A DNA stretch of 64,000 nt from the NCBI RefSeq assembly GCF_013623905.1, contig NZ_JABKDD010000001.1, forward strand, positions 744,001 to 808,000, in the 5' to 3' direction. The position numbers were made by a program, and so were the translations under genes. Shown one piece after another: positions 20,480 through 28,884 of this stretch (within the stretch, counting starts at the first letter, position 1; every line of letters begins with the position of its first letter). The stretch comes from Brevibacterium sediminis (GTDB taxonomy: Bacteria; Actinomycetota; Actinomycetes; Actinomycetales; Brevibacteriaceae). The notes under the pieces were generated by a model. The model saw only the letters and a program-made list of their open reading frames with translations, was not told the DNA's origin and made no database searches.

Positions 20480-20580
20480 TCGAAAGTCTCTCCCACGCGG
20501 TGATGCTGCGTGCGCTCCGCGGCCGGACCCCTTGTGGGGTCGTGGTGACGACCGCGGATGGACGGGATACTCCCTTTCGC
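20480..20580 (-). ncRNA. yybP-ykoY-like (manganese-sensing) riboswitch upstream of terC
   Basis: On the minus strand the leader begins GCGAAAGGGAGTATCCC (from 20580) and ends GGGAGAGACTTTCG (to 20481). CGAAAG (20574-20579) pairs with CTTTCG (20481-20486) as the closing stem P1, with the GGGAGTA and GAGA elements just inside as in the yybP-ykoY family; GC-rich hairpins fill the middle. This family senses Mn2+ and commonly precedes TerC/Alx and MntP genes. The element ends about 34 nt before the terC ATG, so translation control or termination are both possible. It was recognised by eye, not by a covariance model. Confidence 0.78.
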
Positions 20581-20589
20581 CAGCACACC

Positions 20590-20595
20590 AGTATA
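20590..20595 (-). promoter_or_regulatory. Predicted -10 element for terC riboswitch transcript
   Basis: TATACT on the minus strand. Transcription would begin about 20583, just ahead of the riboswitch stem P1. No clear -35 match. A short hairpin CGCGAG/CTCGCG at 20600-20616 lies just upstream, after the uvrB stop, and may end the uvrB transcript. Confidence 0.6.
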
Positions 20596-20631
20596 AACAC
20601 GCGAGCATCACTCGCGCGTCACCGGTGCGGA

Positions 20632-22764
20632 TCAGGCGTGCCCGGCCTCCTTCATCTGGCGCAGCTCCTGCTTGAGGTCGGCGAGCTCGTCGCGCAGTCG
20701 TGCGGCGAGTTCGAACTGCAGCTCCGCGGCGGCCGAATGCATCTGCGAGGTCAGCGATTCGATGAGTTCGGTGAGGTCGGCCGCCGGCGGGCGCAGCGAA
20801 CCGGGTTTGCCGGCGGCTTCCCTCTGTTCGTCGGTCAGGGTCGAGTTGTAGCCGCGCTTGCCCTTGCCGTAGTCGAATTCGGTGAGCAGCTCTCGAGTGT
20901 CCTCGTCCTCACGCTGCAGTCGTTCGGTGATGTCGGCGATCCGCTTGACCAGCGGGGCAGGATCGATTCCGTGCTCTTCGTTGTAGGCGATCTGGATGGC
21001 GCGCCTGCGGTCGGTCTCGTCGATGGCGGTGCGCATCGAATCCGTGATCGTATCGGCGTACATGTGCACCTGGCCGTTGAGGTTACGTGCGGCACGACCG
21101 ATCGTCTGGATGAGCGATGTCGACGACCGGAGGAAGCCTTCCTTGTCGGCATCGAGGATCGCCACCAGCGAGACCTCGGGAAGGTCGAGACCCTCACGCA
21201 GGAGGTTGATGCCGACCAGCACATCGAATTCGCCCGCACGCAGCTCTGTGAGCAGCTCCACACGTCGCAGAGTGTCGACATCGGAATGGAGGTACTGGAC
21301 CCGGATATCGTGTTCGAGCAGGTAGTCGGTGAGATCTTCGGCCATCTTCTTCGTCAGCGTCGTCACGAGCACACGTTCGTTCGCGTCGACTCGGGTCTTG
21401 ATCTCGTCGAGGAGATCATCGATCTGCCCCTTCGTCGGCTTGACCTTGATCTCGGGGTCGACGAGTCCGGTGGGGCGGATGATCTGCTGGACGTACCCGT
21501 TGGCGTTGCCGAGTTCGAAGTTGCCGGGTGTGGCCGACAGATACACGCTCTGTCCCACGCGCTCCCGGAACTCGTCGAACTTCAGCGGCCGGTTGTCCAT
21601 GGCACTGGGCAGGCGGAATCCGTGTTCGACGAGGGTGCGCTTGCGCGACATATCGCCTTCGTACATTCCGCCGATCTGCGGGACCGTGACATGGGACTCG
21701 TCGATGACGAGCAGGAAGTCCTCGGGGAAGTAGTCGAGCAGGCAGTTCGGTGCCGAACCGGGATCGCGGCCGTCGATGTGCCGGGAGTAGTTCTCGATGC
21801 CGGAGGTGAAGCCCATCGACTCCATCATCTCGAGGTCATAGGTCGTGCGCATCTTCAGCCGTTGGGCTTCCAGCAGCTTGTTCTGCGATTCGAACTCGCT
21901 CAGCCGCTTCTGCAGTTCGTCCTCGATGCCGCTGATCGCGGTGGCCATCCGGTTCTCACCGGCGACGTAGTGGCTGGCCGGGAACACGTGGATGGTGTCC
22001 TCGTCGCGCACGATCTCGCCCGTCAGCGGGTGGAGGGTCTGCAGCGATTCGATCTCGTCGCCGAAGAATTCGATCCGCAGCGCGAGCTCCTCGTACTGCG
22101 GGATGATCTCGACGGTGTCTCCGCGCACGCGGAAGGTCCCGCGGGTGAAAGCCATGTCATTGCGGGCGTACTGCATCGACACGAAGCGTTTGAGCAGTTC
22201 GTCCCGATCGCATTCGTCGCCCTTGTGAAGGGTGACCATCCGATCGACGTATTCCTCAGGAGTGCCGAGACCGTAGATGCACGACACCGTCGAGACCACG
22301 ACGACGTCGCGTCTGGTCAGCAGCGAGTTCGTGGCCGAGTGCCGGAGACGTTCGACTTCGTCATTGATCGAGGAGTCCTTCTCGATGAACGTGTCAGTCT
22401 GCGGCACATAGGCTTCCGGCTGGTAGTAGTCGTAGTAGGAGACGAAGTACTCGACCGCGTTGTTGGGCAGCAGCTGTCGGAACTCGTTCGCCAGCTGCGC
22501 GGCGAGAGTCTTGTTCGGCGCCATGATCAGGGTCGGTCTCTGCACCTGCTCGATGAGCCATGCCGTCGTCGCCGACTTGCCTGTGCCGGTGGCACCGAGG
22601 AGGACGATGTCCCGCTCACCCGCGTCGAGCCGGTCGGAGATCTCTCGGATCGCCGTCGGCTGGTCACCGGAGGGAGAGTACTCGGAGACGACCTCGAACG
22701 GCGCCACCTCGCGGGTGACGTCGGGGCGGTGGCCGATCGCTGGCAGGGGGCGTTCTGAGCTCAT
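20632..22764 (-). CDS. uvrB: Excinuclease ABC subunit B
   Basis: Damage-verifying helicase-like subunit of nucleotide excision repair. The 710-residue protein has Walker [14 protein letters not shown] near residue 60, the beta-hairpin that clamps the strand ([20 protein letters not shown]), the SATPGNFE motif, Q-x-x-GRAARN, and a C-terminal UVR motif for UvrC ([20 protein letters not shown]). The ATG at 22764 lacks a ribosome binding site; TAGGGT is exactly 6 nt upstream. Unlike uvrA and uvrC it is in a separate block, 90 nt downstream of coaE. Confidence 0.97.
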   Translation of the reverse strand: MSSERPLPAIGHRPDVTREVAPFEVVSEYSPSGDQPTAIREISDRLDAGERDIVLLGATGTGKSATTAWLIEQVQRPTLIMAPNKTLAAQLANEFRQLLPNNAVEYFVSYYDYYQPEAYVPQTDTFIEKDSSINDEVERLRHSATNSLLTRRDVVVVSTVSCIYGLGTPEEYVDRMVTLHKGDECDRDELLKRFVSMQYARNDMAFTRGTFRVRGDTVEIIPQYEELALRIEFFGDEIESLQTLHPLTGEIVRDEDTIHVFPASHYVAGENRMATAISGIEDELQKRLSEFESQNKLLEAQRLKMRTTYDLEMMESMGFTSGIENYSRHIDGRDPGSAPNCLLDYFPEDFLLVIDESHVTVPQIGGMYEGDMSRKRTLVEHGFRLPSAMDNRPLKFDEFRERVGQSVYLSATPGNFELGNANGYVQQIIRPTGLVDPEIKVKPTKGQIDDLLDEIKTRVDANERVLVTTLTKKMAEDLTDYLLEHDIRVQYLHSDVDTLRRVELLTELRAGEFDVLVGINLLREGLDLPEVSLVAILDADKEGFLRSSTSLIQTIGRAARNLNGQVHMYADTITDSMRTAIDETDRRRAIQIAYNEEHGIDPAPLVKRIADITERLQREDEDTRELLTEFDYGKGKRGYNSTLTDEQREAAGKPGSLRPPAADLTELIESLTSQMHSAAAELQFELAARLRDELADLKQELRQMKEAGHA

Positions 22765-22770
22765 AGTCCA

Positions 22771-22776
22771 ACCCTA
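22771..22776 (-). promoter_or_regulatory. Predicted -10 element for leaderless uvrB transcript
   Basis: TAGGGT on the minus strand, 6 nt before the uvrB ATG, in the 90-nt coaE-uvrB gap. Confidence 0.5.
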
Positions 22777-22854
22777 GCCCCCGCCCCTGAGATTGGGCAG
22801 ACCGGAGTCGGAACGGCAGCCTCGGCGAATTGCCTGCCGACATGTGTCAGCGTG

Positions 22855-24030
22855 TCAGTCGAAGCTGTCGGGCACCAGTCGGCGGCGCATCTGCAGGAAG
22901 TACGGTTCCTTCGATTCCGCATATGTTCGCATCATCTGCCCGTTCGTCCCGCCCGCAGCCTTGGCTTCGGCCAAACGGTCTCTCTTCAACTCGAGGTAAC
23001 GGTCCCGCTCCCCCGTGTCCGCGATCAGCAGGTCACGGAACGCGCGCGCGAAGCGCACACCGACCGAGTCCGCGGTGCGCACATGCAGATTGACGGCGCG
23101 GCCCGGGTCCGTGTTCGCGTGGAACCATTTCCCTTCGGTCGACTCTTCGCCGAGGTGGTCGCTCATCTCGGCTCCCGGGTAACCGAGTTCGGCCAGTCGG
23201 GGTGCCAGCTCCCTGGCGGCGGTGAGATCGGGGACGAGGAGCTGCAGATCGATGACGTCCTTGGCGGGCAGTCCCGGCACAGAGGTGGAGCCGATATGTT
23301 CGATGGCGAACTCCTCGCCCGTGCCGTGTCGCAGCTTCCTGATCGCTCTCTGCGCGTCACCGATCCAGTCGGCATGCGCGGGATCGACGAGTTCGAGGGC
23401 TGCCTTCGGTGCCCGCTGCCCGGACGCGAGATTGGCGGAGAAGGGCCGGATCCGCGATTCGATGAGCCGGGCGACCGCGGCCTTCGTCTCTTCGACGGGA
23501 CCGGAGTTGTCGATGATGACATCGCAGGCTGCTCGGCGGGTGTCGTCATCGGCTTGGCGGGAGATCCGTGCGGCGGCATCGTCGCGGTCCATTCCACGGG
23601 AGTCCATGAGCCGCTGCAGGCGCACTTCGGCGGGCACGTCGACGAGGAGATTGAGGTGGTAGGCCGGTGTCATGTCGTTCTCGACGAGCAGCGGGACGTC
23701 GTGGACGACGATCTCGGCGTCGGCGTACATGGCGAAGTGTTCGGCGGTGCGGTCGCGGATCGCCGGATGCATGAGGCCGTTGAGCCGTGCTGTGTGCTCG
23801 GAATCGACGAAGGCTGCCGCGGCCAGTGCCGGCCGGTCGAGCGAACCGTCGGAGTGCAGCACCTGCGGCCCGAAGGCCTCGGCCAGCTTCTCGAGCAGCG
23901 GCTGTCCGGGTTCAACGACTTCGCGGGCGATCCTGTCGGCGTCGACGAGCACTGCCCCGTGTTCGACGAGCATTGCGGACACAGTTGACTTTCCGGCGCC
24001 GATTCCGCCGGTGAGACCAATTCTCAGCAT
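22855..24030 (-). CDS. coaE: Dephospho-CoA kinase fused to a GrpB/UPF0157 domain
   Basis: Last step of CoA synthesis: ATP-dependent phosphorylation of dephospho-CoA. Residues about 1-200 form the kinase, with P-loop GLTGGIGAGKST, the VDADRIAREVVEPG segment and LMDSRGMDRDDAAARI. Residues about 210-391 are a GrpB-type nucleotidyltransferase-fold domain with IEHIGSTSVPGLPAKDVIDL. The same fusion occurs in mycobacterial CoaE, where the extra domain affects folding or stability; its activity is unknown. The ATG at 24030 has TAGGAT 6 nt upstream (24037-24042), suggesting a leaderless message, although it also follows the membrane-protein gene by 9 nt. Confidence 0.95.
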   Translation of the reverse strand: MLRIGLTGGIGAGKSTVSAMLVEHGAVLVDADRIAREVVEPGQPLLEKLAEAFGPQVLHSDGSLDRPALAAAAFVDSEHTARLNGLMHPAIRDRTAEHFAMYADAEIVVHDVPLLVENDMTPAYHLNLLVDVPAEVRLQRLMDSRGMDRDDAAARISRQADDDTRRAACDVIIDNSGPVEETKAAVARLIESRIRPFSANLASGQRAPKAALELVDPAHADWIGDAQRAIRKLRHGTGEEFAIEHIGSTSVPGLPAKDVIDLQLLVPDLTAARELAPRLAELGYPGAEMSDHLGEESTEGKWFHANTDPGRAVNLHVRTADSVGVRFARAFRDLLIADTGERDRYLELKRDRLAEAKAAGGTNGQMMRTYAESKEPYFLQMRRRLVPDSFD

Positions 24031-24036
24031 GGGATC

Positions 24037-24042
24037 ATCCTA
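24037..24042 (-). promoter_or_regulatory. Predicted -10 element for leaderless coaE transcript
   Basis: TAGGAT on the minus strand, 6 nt before the coaE ATG; it overlaps the TAG stop of the upstream gene. Confidence 0.45.
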
Positions 24043-25926
24043 CTGATCCAGTCGGTAGACCCGCACTCCCTCATCGGCGAAGATCGGATCTCCGACGGCG
24101 GCATCGAGGAAGGCCGCATACTCTCCCTCACCGCCCGGCAGGAGCGGAGCTTCGGGGGCGAGGACGATGAAGTCGACCCCGGTCTCCCTCAGTTCGGCGA
24201 TCGCCGAGACGACTTCCGGGCTGTCCGCGCCCGGCATGGGCTCGCCGTCGAAGACGGAGCCGTGCAGGAGTTCGTCGAGGGCATCTTCGGGGGCGGAATA
24301 GGTCACCGGCGATTCCGGGCTCGAACCGATGAAGTAGCCGCCGGTCTCGTGGTAGCGGAATCCGCTGACCGACTGCCACACCATGGCTTCGTCGGCGTGG
24401 GGCTCGGCCCATGCCAGGGGGCGGGGGAAGGTCTTGACGACGGATCCGGCGGGGATCACCTCGGCGATGGAGTGCTCGTAGAACTCCGGAACTGTCACCT
24501 CATGGGCGGTCTGCGGAGCGGGGAGGATGGCCACGGCGGCGAGGACGAACAGGATGAGGAGGGCGCGGGCGCGAAGCAGCTTCCGGTGGCTCAGCGCCCA
24601 CTGGAGGCCGATTCCGAGCACGGCGAAGAGCGCGATCGTCGAGTGGAGGACGAGCCGCATGGGCAGGATGTTGTTGAGTACGGGGATGGCTTCGATGAGC
24701 GCGAACGGACCGGTCTCGAGGGCGATCCGGCCGCCGAGGAGGATCGGTGACCCGAGTGCCAGCAGGCCGACGAGGATGCCGGTTGCCGCGGCGATGCGCA
24801 CCGGCACCGCGTGTGCGGACCGGTGGGCGAGGCCGAGAACGATGAGCACAGCCGCCGCCAGAGCTGGTGCGCCGACGTAGGCGCCGAGTTCGGCGGGGTC
24901 GATCTCCATGATTCGGGGCAGAGGAGACACTCCGGAACTCAGCCAGGCCGGGGCTGCGGGCAGGATCGGATCGAGCAGGTCGGTGTTCCATACTCCGTGT
25001 GGGCGGATGGCGCCCTGTGGGGCGTTCGGTCCGGACATGGTCACCAGCAGCGGGATCGCACACAGCACGGCGATACAGCCGGCGACTGCGGAACCGAGAC
25101 CGAGGGCGACCCATGACCGGGCGCGGTAGAGGCGGCGTCCGAAGACGGCGAGGCTGGCCAGGAAGCAGAGTGCGGCGAGGAAGGTTCCGGCCAGAACTTC
25201 GGTGGAGACGTAGAACTGGAAGCCGAGGAGGAGCCCGAACCCTCCTCCGAGCAGCCACAGGCGACGGCTGCGCAGCAGAGAACGGCCGGGATCCACCTGT
25301 GTCGCGCGGCCGAGGTCGAGGAGAGCGAGGATCGCCCAGGCGGTCAGGGGCGGGGTGACGATATAGGCGAGGTTCGGGTGGCCGCCGAGCTGGGCGATGA
25401 CATAGCTGGAGAAGCCGACTCCGGCAGCGGCGATGAAAGCGGGCGGGCGGTCGAGGAAGCGGCGGAAGAGCACAGCTGTGGCCAGGCTGCCGAGCACCGG
25501 GAAGGCGAGGATGAGGAGGTTGTAGCTCACGATGGGGCCGGCCACCCACGTCACAGGAGCGAGCAGGATCGCAAACCCTGCGAGCGAGGTGTTCCAGGCT
25601 CCGTTGACTCCCCCGCCGAGGGCGTTCATCGATTCCGTGTACAGCAGGCCGCCGGTTGCCCCCGGTCCGAATCCGAGGATGTCTGCGAGAACCTGCGCGC
25701 CGTGCCCGAGCCACCAGATGAAGAGTGAGGTGTCGTCGTTGGAGGCGACGACGCTGCCGCCGGGGTCCGCGGCGACGGAGCCGAAGACGATCAGGCTGCC
25801 GACACAGAGGATGAGGGTGTACCACAGCCACGGGCGCAGGCATGCCCGAGCCGTGGGAGCATACAGAAAGGGCTCCCGGCCTTCCGACCGGGAGCCCTTC
25901 TGGTGGCTGCTATCAGCTGCCTGCAA
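24040..25926 (-). CDS. Polytopic membrane protein, possibly a GT-C-like glycosyltransferase; start uncertain
   Basis: From the TTG at 25926 this is a 628-residue protein with roughly 12-13 hydrophobic segments and a soluble C-terminal domain of about 170 residues. The architecture, an acidic SNDDTSLFIWWL motif in the first extracytoplasmic loop and the late periplasmic-type domain resemble GT-C membrane glycosyltransferases, but no specific family is recognised. There is no in-frame ATG, GTG or TTG between the rpsA terminator hairpin and the first membrane segment. Candidate starts are TTG 25926 or GTG 25935, inside the rpsA 3' end, or a non-standard CTG at 25866; the first in-frame ATG (25629) would lose the first helix. 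Confidence 0.7.
   Translation of the reverse strand: MQAADSSHQKGSRSEGREPFLYAPTARACLRPWLWYTLILCVGSLIVFGSVAADPGGSVVASNDDTSLFIWWLGHGAQVLADILGFGPGATGGLLYTESMNALGGGVNGAWNTSLAGFAILLAPVTWVAGPIVSYNLLILAFPVLGSLATAVLFRRFLDRPPAFIAAAGVGFSSYVIAQLGGHPNLAYIVTPPLTAWAILALLDLGRATQVDPGRSLLRSRRLWLLGGGFGLLLGFQFYVSTEVLAGTFLAALCFLASLAVFGRRLYRARSWVALGLGSAVAGCIAVLCAIPLLVTMSGPNAPQGAIRPHGVWNTDLLDPILPAAPAWLSSGVSPLPRIMEIDPAELGAYVGAPALAAAVLIVLGLAHRSAHAVPVRIAAATGILVGLLALGSPILLGGRIALETGPFALIEAIPVLNNILPMRLVLHSTIALFAVLGIGLQWALSHRKLLRARALLILFVLAAVAILPAPQTAHEVTVPEFYEHSIAEVIPAGSVVKTFPRPLAWAEPHADEAMVWQSVSGFRYHETGGYFIGSSPESPVTYSAPEDALDELLHGSVFDGEPMPGADSPEVVSAIAELRETGVDFIVLAPEAPLLPGGEGEYAAFLDAAVGDPIFADEGVRVYRLDQ
25868..25899 (-). 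terminator. rpsA intrinsic terminator
   Basis: Stem AAGGGCTCCCGG (25868-25879) and its complement at 25888-25899 with an 8-nt loop. On the minus strand it begins 13 nt after the rpsA stop and is followed by TTCTGTAT. It lies inside the only plausible 5' end of the next gene. Confidence 0.8.
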
Positions 25927-27397
25927 GCTTCTCACGCAGGGCTGCAAGAGCTTCGTCGCTGGCCAGGGTGCCCTCGTCGCTCGCCTCTTCGGAGGAGAAC
26001 GATCCGGTGGCCGGAGCGGCTTCGGCAGATCCGACGGCATCGGCTGCGGAGGCCTCGGCATCCGCTGCGATGGCCTTGGCGACCTGCTTCTTGTGCTCTT
26101 CCCAGCGTTCCTGAGCTGCGGCGTACTGCTGCTCCCAGGTCTCGCGCTGAGCTTCGTAGCCCTCGACCCATTCGTTGGTCTCGGGGTCGAAGCCCTCGGG
26201 GTACTTGTAGTTGCCGTCCTCGTCGTACTCCTGCGGCATGCCGTACAGAGCGGGGTCGAGGAACTCTTCGGCCTCGGGGTCGACGCCTTCGTTCGCCTGC
26301 TTCAGCGACAGCGAGATGCGGCGGCGTTCCAGGTCGATGTCGATGACCTTGACGTAGATGGTCTCGTCGACCGAAACGACCTGCTCGGGCAGATCCACGT
26401 GGCGCACGGCCAGCTCGGAGATGTGGACGAGGCCTTCGATGCCGTCTTCGACGCGCACGAACGCACCGAACGGAACGAGCTTGGTGACCTTGCCCGGCAC
26501 GATCTGTCCGATGACGTGCGTGCGAGCGAAGTGCTGCCAAGGATCTTCCTGGGTGGCCTTGAGCGACAGCGAAACGCGCTCACGGTCCATGTCGACGTCG
26601 AGAACCTCGACGGTGACTTCGTCGCCCACGGTGACGACCTCACCCGGGTGATCGATGTGCTTCCAGGACAGTTCGGAGACGTGGACGAGTCCGTCGACAC
26701 CACCGAGGTCGACGAACGCACCGAAGTTGACGATGGAGGACACGACACCAGGACGGACCTGGCCCTTCTGCAGTGTCTGCAGGAAGTCGTGGCGGACGGC
26801 CGACTGGGTCTGCTCGAGCCAGGCACGGCGCGACAGGACCACGTTGTTGCGGTTCTTGTCGAGCTCGATGATCTTGGCTTCGACCTGCTGGCCGATGTAG
26901 GGGGCGAGGTCGCGGACGCGGCGCATCTCGACGAGGGACGCGGGCAGGAAGCCGCGCAGTCCGATGTCGACGATCAGACCGCCCTTGACAACCTCGATGA
27001 CGGTGCCGGTGACAACGCCGTCGTCTTCCTTGATCTTCTCGATGTCGCCCCAGGCACGCTCGTACTGAGCGCGCTTCTTCGACAGCATGAGACGACCCTC
27101 TTTGTCTTCCTTCTGAAGAACGAGGGCTTCGATTTCGTCCCCGACCTCGACGACTTCGCCGGGATCGACATCGTGCTTGATGGAAAGCTCACGTGCGAGG
27201 ATGACGCCTTCCGTCTTGTATCCGATGTCGACGAGGACTTCGTCACGGTCGACCTTGACGACTTCGCCCTCAACGATGTCGCCATCGTTGAAGTACTTGA
27301 TGGTCTCATCGACGGCGGCGAGGAAATCCTCAGCGGTTCCGATGTCGTTGACAGCGACCTGCTTCGGCTGCACCGATTCCGGCGTGGTGGTGGTCAT
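25913..27397 (-). CDS. rpsA: 30S ribosomal protein S1
   Basis: Binds mRNA on the small subunit and helps initiation. The 494-residue protein carries four S1/OB repeats (about residues 35-105, 120-190, 205-275 and 290-360), seen in KVDRDEVLVDIGYKTEGVI, VKGGLIVDIGLRGFLPASL, SSIVNFGAFVDLGGVDGLVH and TKLVPFGAFVRVEDGIEGLV. The C-terminal 100 residues are acidic and glutamine/alanine-rich without a fold motif, as in other actinobacterial S1. The ATG at 27397 has GGAG 11 nt upstream. Transcription from the predicted promoter near 27502 gives a leader of about 100 nt. Confidence 0.97.
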   Translation of the reverse strand: MTTTTPESVQPKQVAVNDIGTAEDFLAAVDETIKYFNDGDIVEGEVVKVDRDEVLVDIGYKTEGVILARELSIKHDVDPGEVVEVGDEIEALVLQKEDKEGRLMLSKKRAQYERAWGDIEKIKEDDGVVTGTVIEVVKGGLIVDIGLRGFLPASLVEMRRVRDLAPYIGQQVEAKIIELDKNRNNVVLSRRAWLEQTQSAVRHDFLQTLQKGQVRPGVVSSIVNFGAFVDLGGVDGLVHVSELSWKHIDHPGEVVTVGDEVTVEVLDVDMDRERVSLSLKATQEDPWQHFARTHVIGQIVPGKVTKLVPFGAFVRVEDGIEGLVHISELAVRHVDLPEQVVSVDETIYVKVIDIDLERRRISLSLKQANEGVDPEAEEFLDPALYGMPQEYDEDGNYKYPEGFDPETNEWVEGYEAQRETWEQQYAAAQERWEEHKKQVAKAIAADAEASAADAVGSAEAAPATGSFSSEEASDEGTLASDEALAALREKLAGS

Positions 27398-27501
27398 ATA
27401 GGTAGGGACTCCGATGGAATATTGGTCCAGATCCGGTACCCTGGCGACAGGTCGTGTAAGTTGCCGCAAGAACCGAATCCGGTCTCGATTGCGAATTTGG
27501 A

Positions 27502-27531
27502 CTTGTATGCACAGGCGCATACGGTTGTCAA
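27502..27531 (-). promoter_or_regulatory. Predicted rpsA promoter
   Basis: On the minus strand a perfect -35 TTGACA (27526-27531) is followed after 18 nt by TACAAG (27502-27507). Transcription would start near 27495. Confidence 0.5.
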
Positions 27532-27603
27532 TGCTAGCACCTTTTCGGGTGTGAATGCACGCCGAAGAGACGAATCATCACCACCTGGGGCCACGGAGGA
27601 ACC

Positions 27604-28443
27604 ATGAGCGAAGGAACTGACGGAGCCGAGGTCATCAGCGGTGGCTATCTCCCGATCGACGAAGAGGCTTCCGTCCGGGCCAATCGCAGCTATTGGGACA
27701 ACTCGGCCGAGGAGTATCTCGCCGAACACGGCACGTTTCTCGGGGCTTCGGATTTCATCTGGTGTCCGGAGGGAATTCACGAATCCGATGTGCGCCTCCT
27801 CGGCGATGTCGCCCGGAAGCAGGTTCTCGAGGTCGGCTGCGGTGCCGGTCAGTGCTCCCGGTGGCTGGCCGAGCAGGGCGCGATCACCACAGGTGTCGAC
27901 GTCTCCGCCGGAATGCTCGAGCAGGCCTCGCGTCTGCAGCGCGAACATCCCCTGAGCGCCGAGGCGACTCCCCCGACGTTCCTCCTCGCCGATGCCCGAC
28001 AGCTGCCGTTCGCATCGAACAGCTTCGATCGCGCGTTCTCCTCCTACGGCGCCCTGCCCTTCGTCAAGGACGCCGAGGTCGTCTTCGCCGAGGTGGCGCG
28101 AGTGCTGCGCAACGGCGGACAGTGGGTCTTCTCAACGACTCACCCGATGCGGTGGATGTTCCCCGATGTTCCGGGTGAGGCCGGCCTGACGGTTGAGTAC
28201 TCGTACTTCGATCGCACTCCGTACGTCGAGCTGTCCTCGGACGGTCAGCCGGTCTACGCCGAGCATCACCGGACGATGAGCGATTGGGTCCGTCTCCTCG
28301 TCGAAGCCGGCTTCACGCTCGATTCGGTGACCGAACCCGAATGGCCCGAGGAGAATCGGACCGCTTGGGGCGGCTGGTCACCGCTGCGCGGTGCGCTCAT
28401 GCCCGGTACCGCGATCTTCTCCACCACCCTGACCAAGGACTGA
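27604..28443 (+). CDS. Class I SAM-dependent methyltransferase
   Basis: A 279-residue protein with a Rossmann methyltransferase core: motif I VLEVGCGAGQCSRWLAEQG at about residues 74-92, the acidic residue after strand 2 in TTGVDVSAGMLEQA, motif II/III LLADARQLPFASNSFDRAFS, and VARVLRNGGQWVFSTTHP. The WDNSAEEYLAEH start is typical of methyltransferase-11 family members that act on small molecules; the substrate is unknown. GGAGGA lies 3 nt before the ATG. It is monocistronic and divergent from rpsA. Confidence 0.9.
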   Translation: MSEGTDGAEVISGGYLPIDEEASVRANRSYWDNSAEEYLAEHGTFLGASDFIWCPEGIHESDVRLLGDVARKQVLEVGCGAGQCSRWLAEQGAITTGVDVSAGMLEQASRLQREHPLSAEATPPTFLLADARQLPFASNSFDRAFSSYGALPFVKDAEVVFAEVARVLRNGGQWVFSTTHPMRWMFPDVPGEAGLTVEYSYFDRTPYVELSSDGQPVYAEHHRTMSDWVRLLVEAGFTLDSVTEPEWPEENRTAWGGWSPLRGALMPGTAIFSTTLTKD

Positions 28444-28466
28444 CGGGGCCGGAACGGGGACGATCC

Positions 28467-28709
28467 TCAGCCGAGGACTGTGAAGTCCTCGGCCAGTCCC
28501 CCGCGCCCGGTCAGCCCGGCGAGCACTGAACTTCCTTTCCCGCTCTGCATCGCCAGCCCCGCTGCGATCGCCAATGCTTCCCGGAGCGCGGCCTCCGGAA
28601 CAAGTGGTTCGGCACCGAGTGTCGATGCGATGTCGATGCCGTGGACGACGAGCTCGAAGGTCCGTGTGAGCCTCCCCCGAGGCGACGCCGCGTTCGCGGA
28701 CGACATCAT
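28467..28709 (-). pseudogene. C-terminal remnant of a mycothiol-dependent maleylpyruvate-isomerase-family protein
   Basis: An 80-codon frame encodes RTFELVVHGIDIA, a helical PEAALREALAIAAGLA region and the ending LTGRGGLAEDFTVLG, which resembles only the C-terminal part of the DinB/maleylpyruvate isomerase family that uses mycothiol. The N-terminal metal-binding bundle is missing: the frame meets a TGA about 36 nt upstream of the ATG pair, and no matching sequence is seen beyond it. It is most simply a decayed gene. A very short expressed protein cannot be excluded, but no ribosome binding site is evident. Confidence 0.6.
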
Positions 28710-28753
28710 CGACTCCCGGCTGGGGCAGGACCGCGCAACTCACCCGTCGCGCT

Positions 28754-28860
28754 CTCGTTCAAGCGCTAGCGCGGATGTCGTGTGGTACACGGCGCGAAAA
28801 CTGCGGGGACGCTTGAACGAGCGTGGGCGAGACCGTTTTCTGCGCTTGCGCTTGAACGAG
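28754..28860. repeat. 12-mer CGCTTGAACGAG present three times downstream of polA
   Basis: Copies lie at 28810-28821 and 28849-28860 (same orientation) and at 28754-28765 (inverted, CTCGTTCAAGCG). The inverted pair could form a 12-bp stem with a 44-nt loop just after the polA stop and might act as a transcript end; the third copy makes it look like a small repeat cluster. Together with the pseudogene it occupies the 441-nt gap 28444-28884, where I see no intact gene. Confidence 0.65.
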
Positions 28861-28884
28861 TTCGACTGGACAGCGGGCAGCAGC

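Noticed and set aside
22915-22935. Possible LexA/SOS box (CGCATATGTTCGC) about 160 nt upstream of uvrB
   Set aside because: Only the right half-site resembles GTTCGA; the left half does not match TCGAAC, and it lies within the coaE coding region.
28378-28743. 121-codon frame overlapping the mycothiol-enzyme remnant
   Set aside because: It is an out-of-frame reading of the same DNA and is Arg/His-rich without family resemblance.
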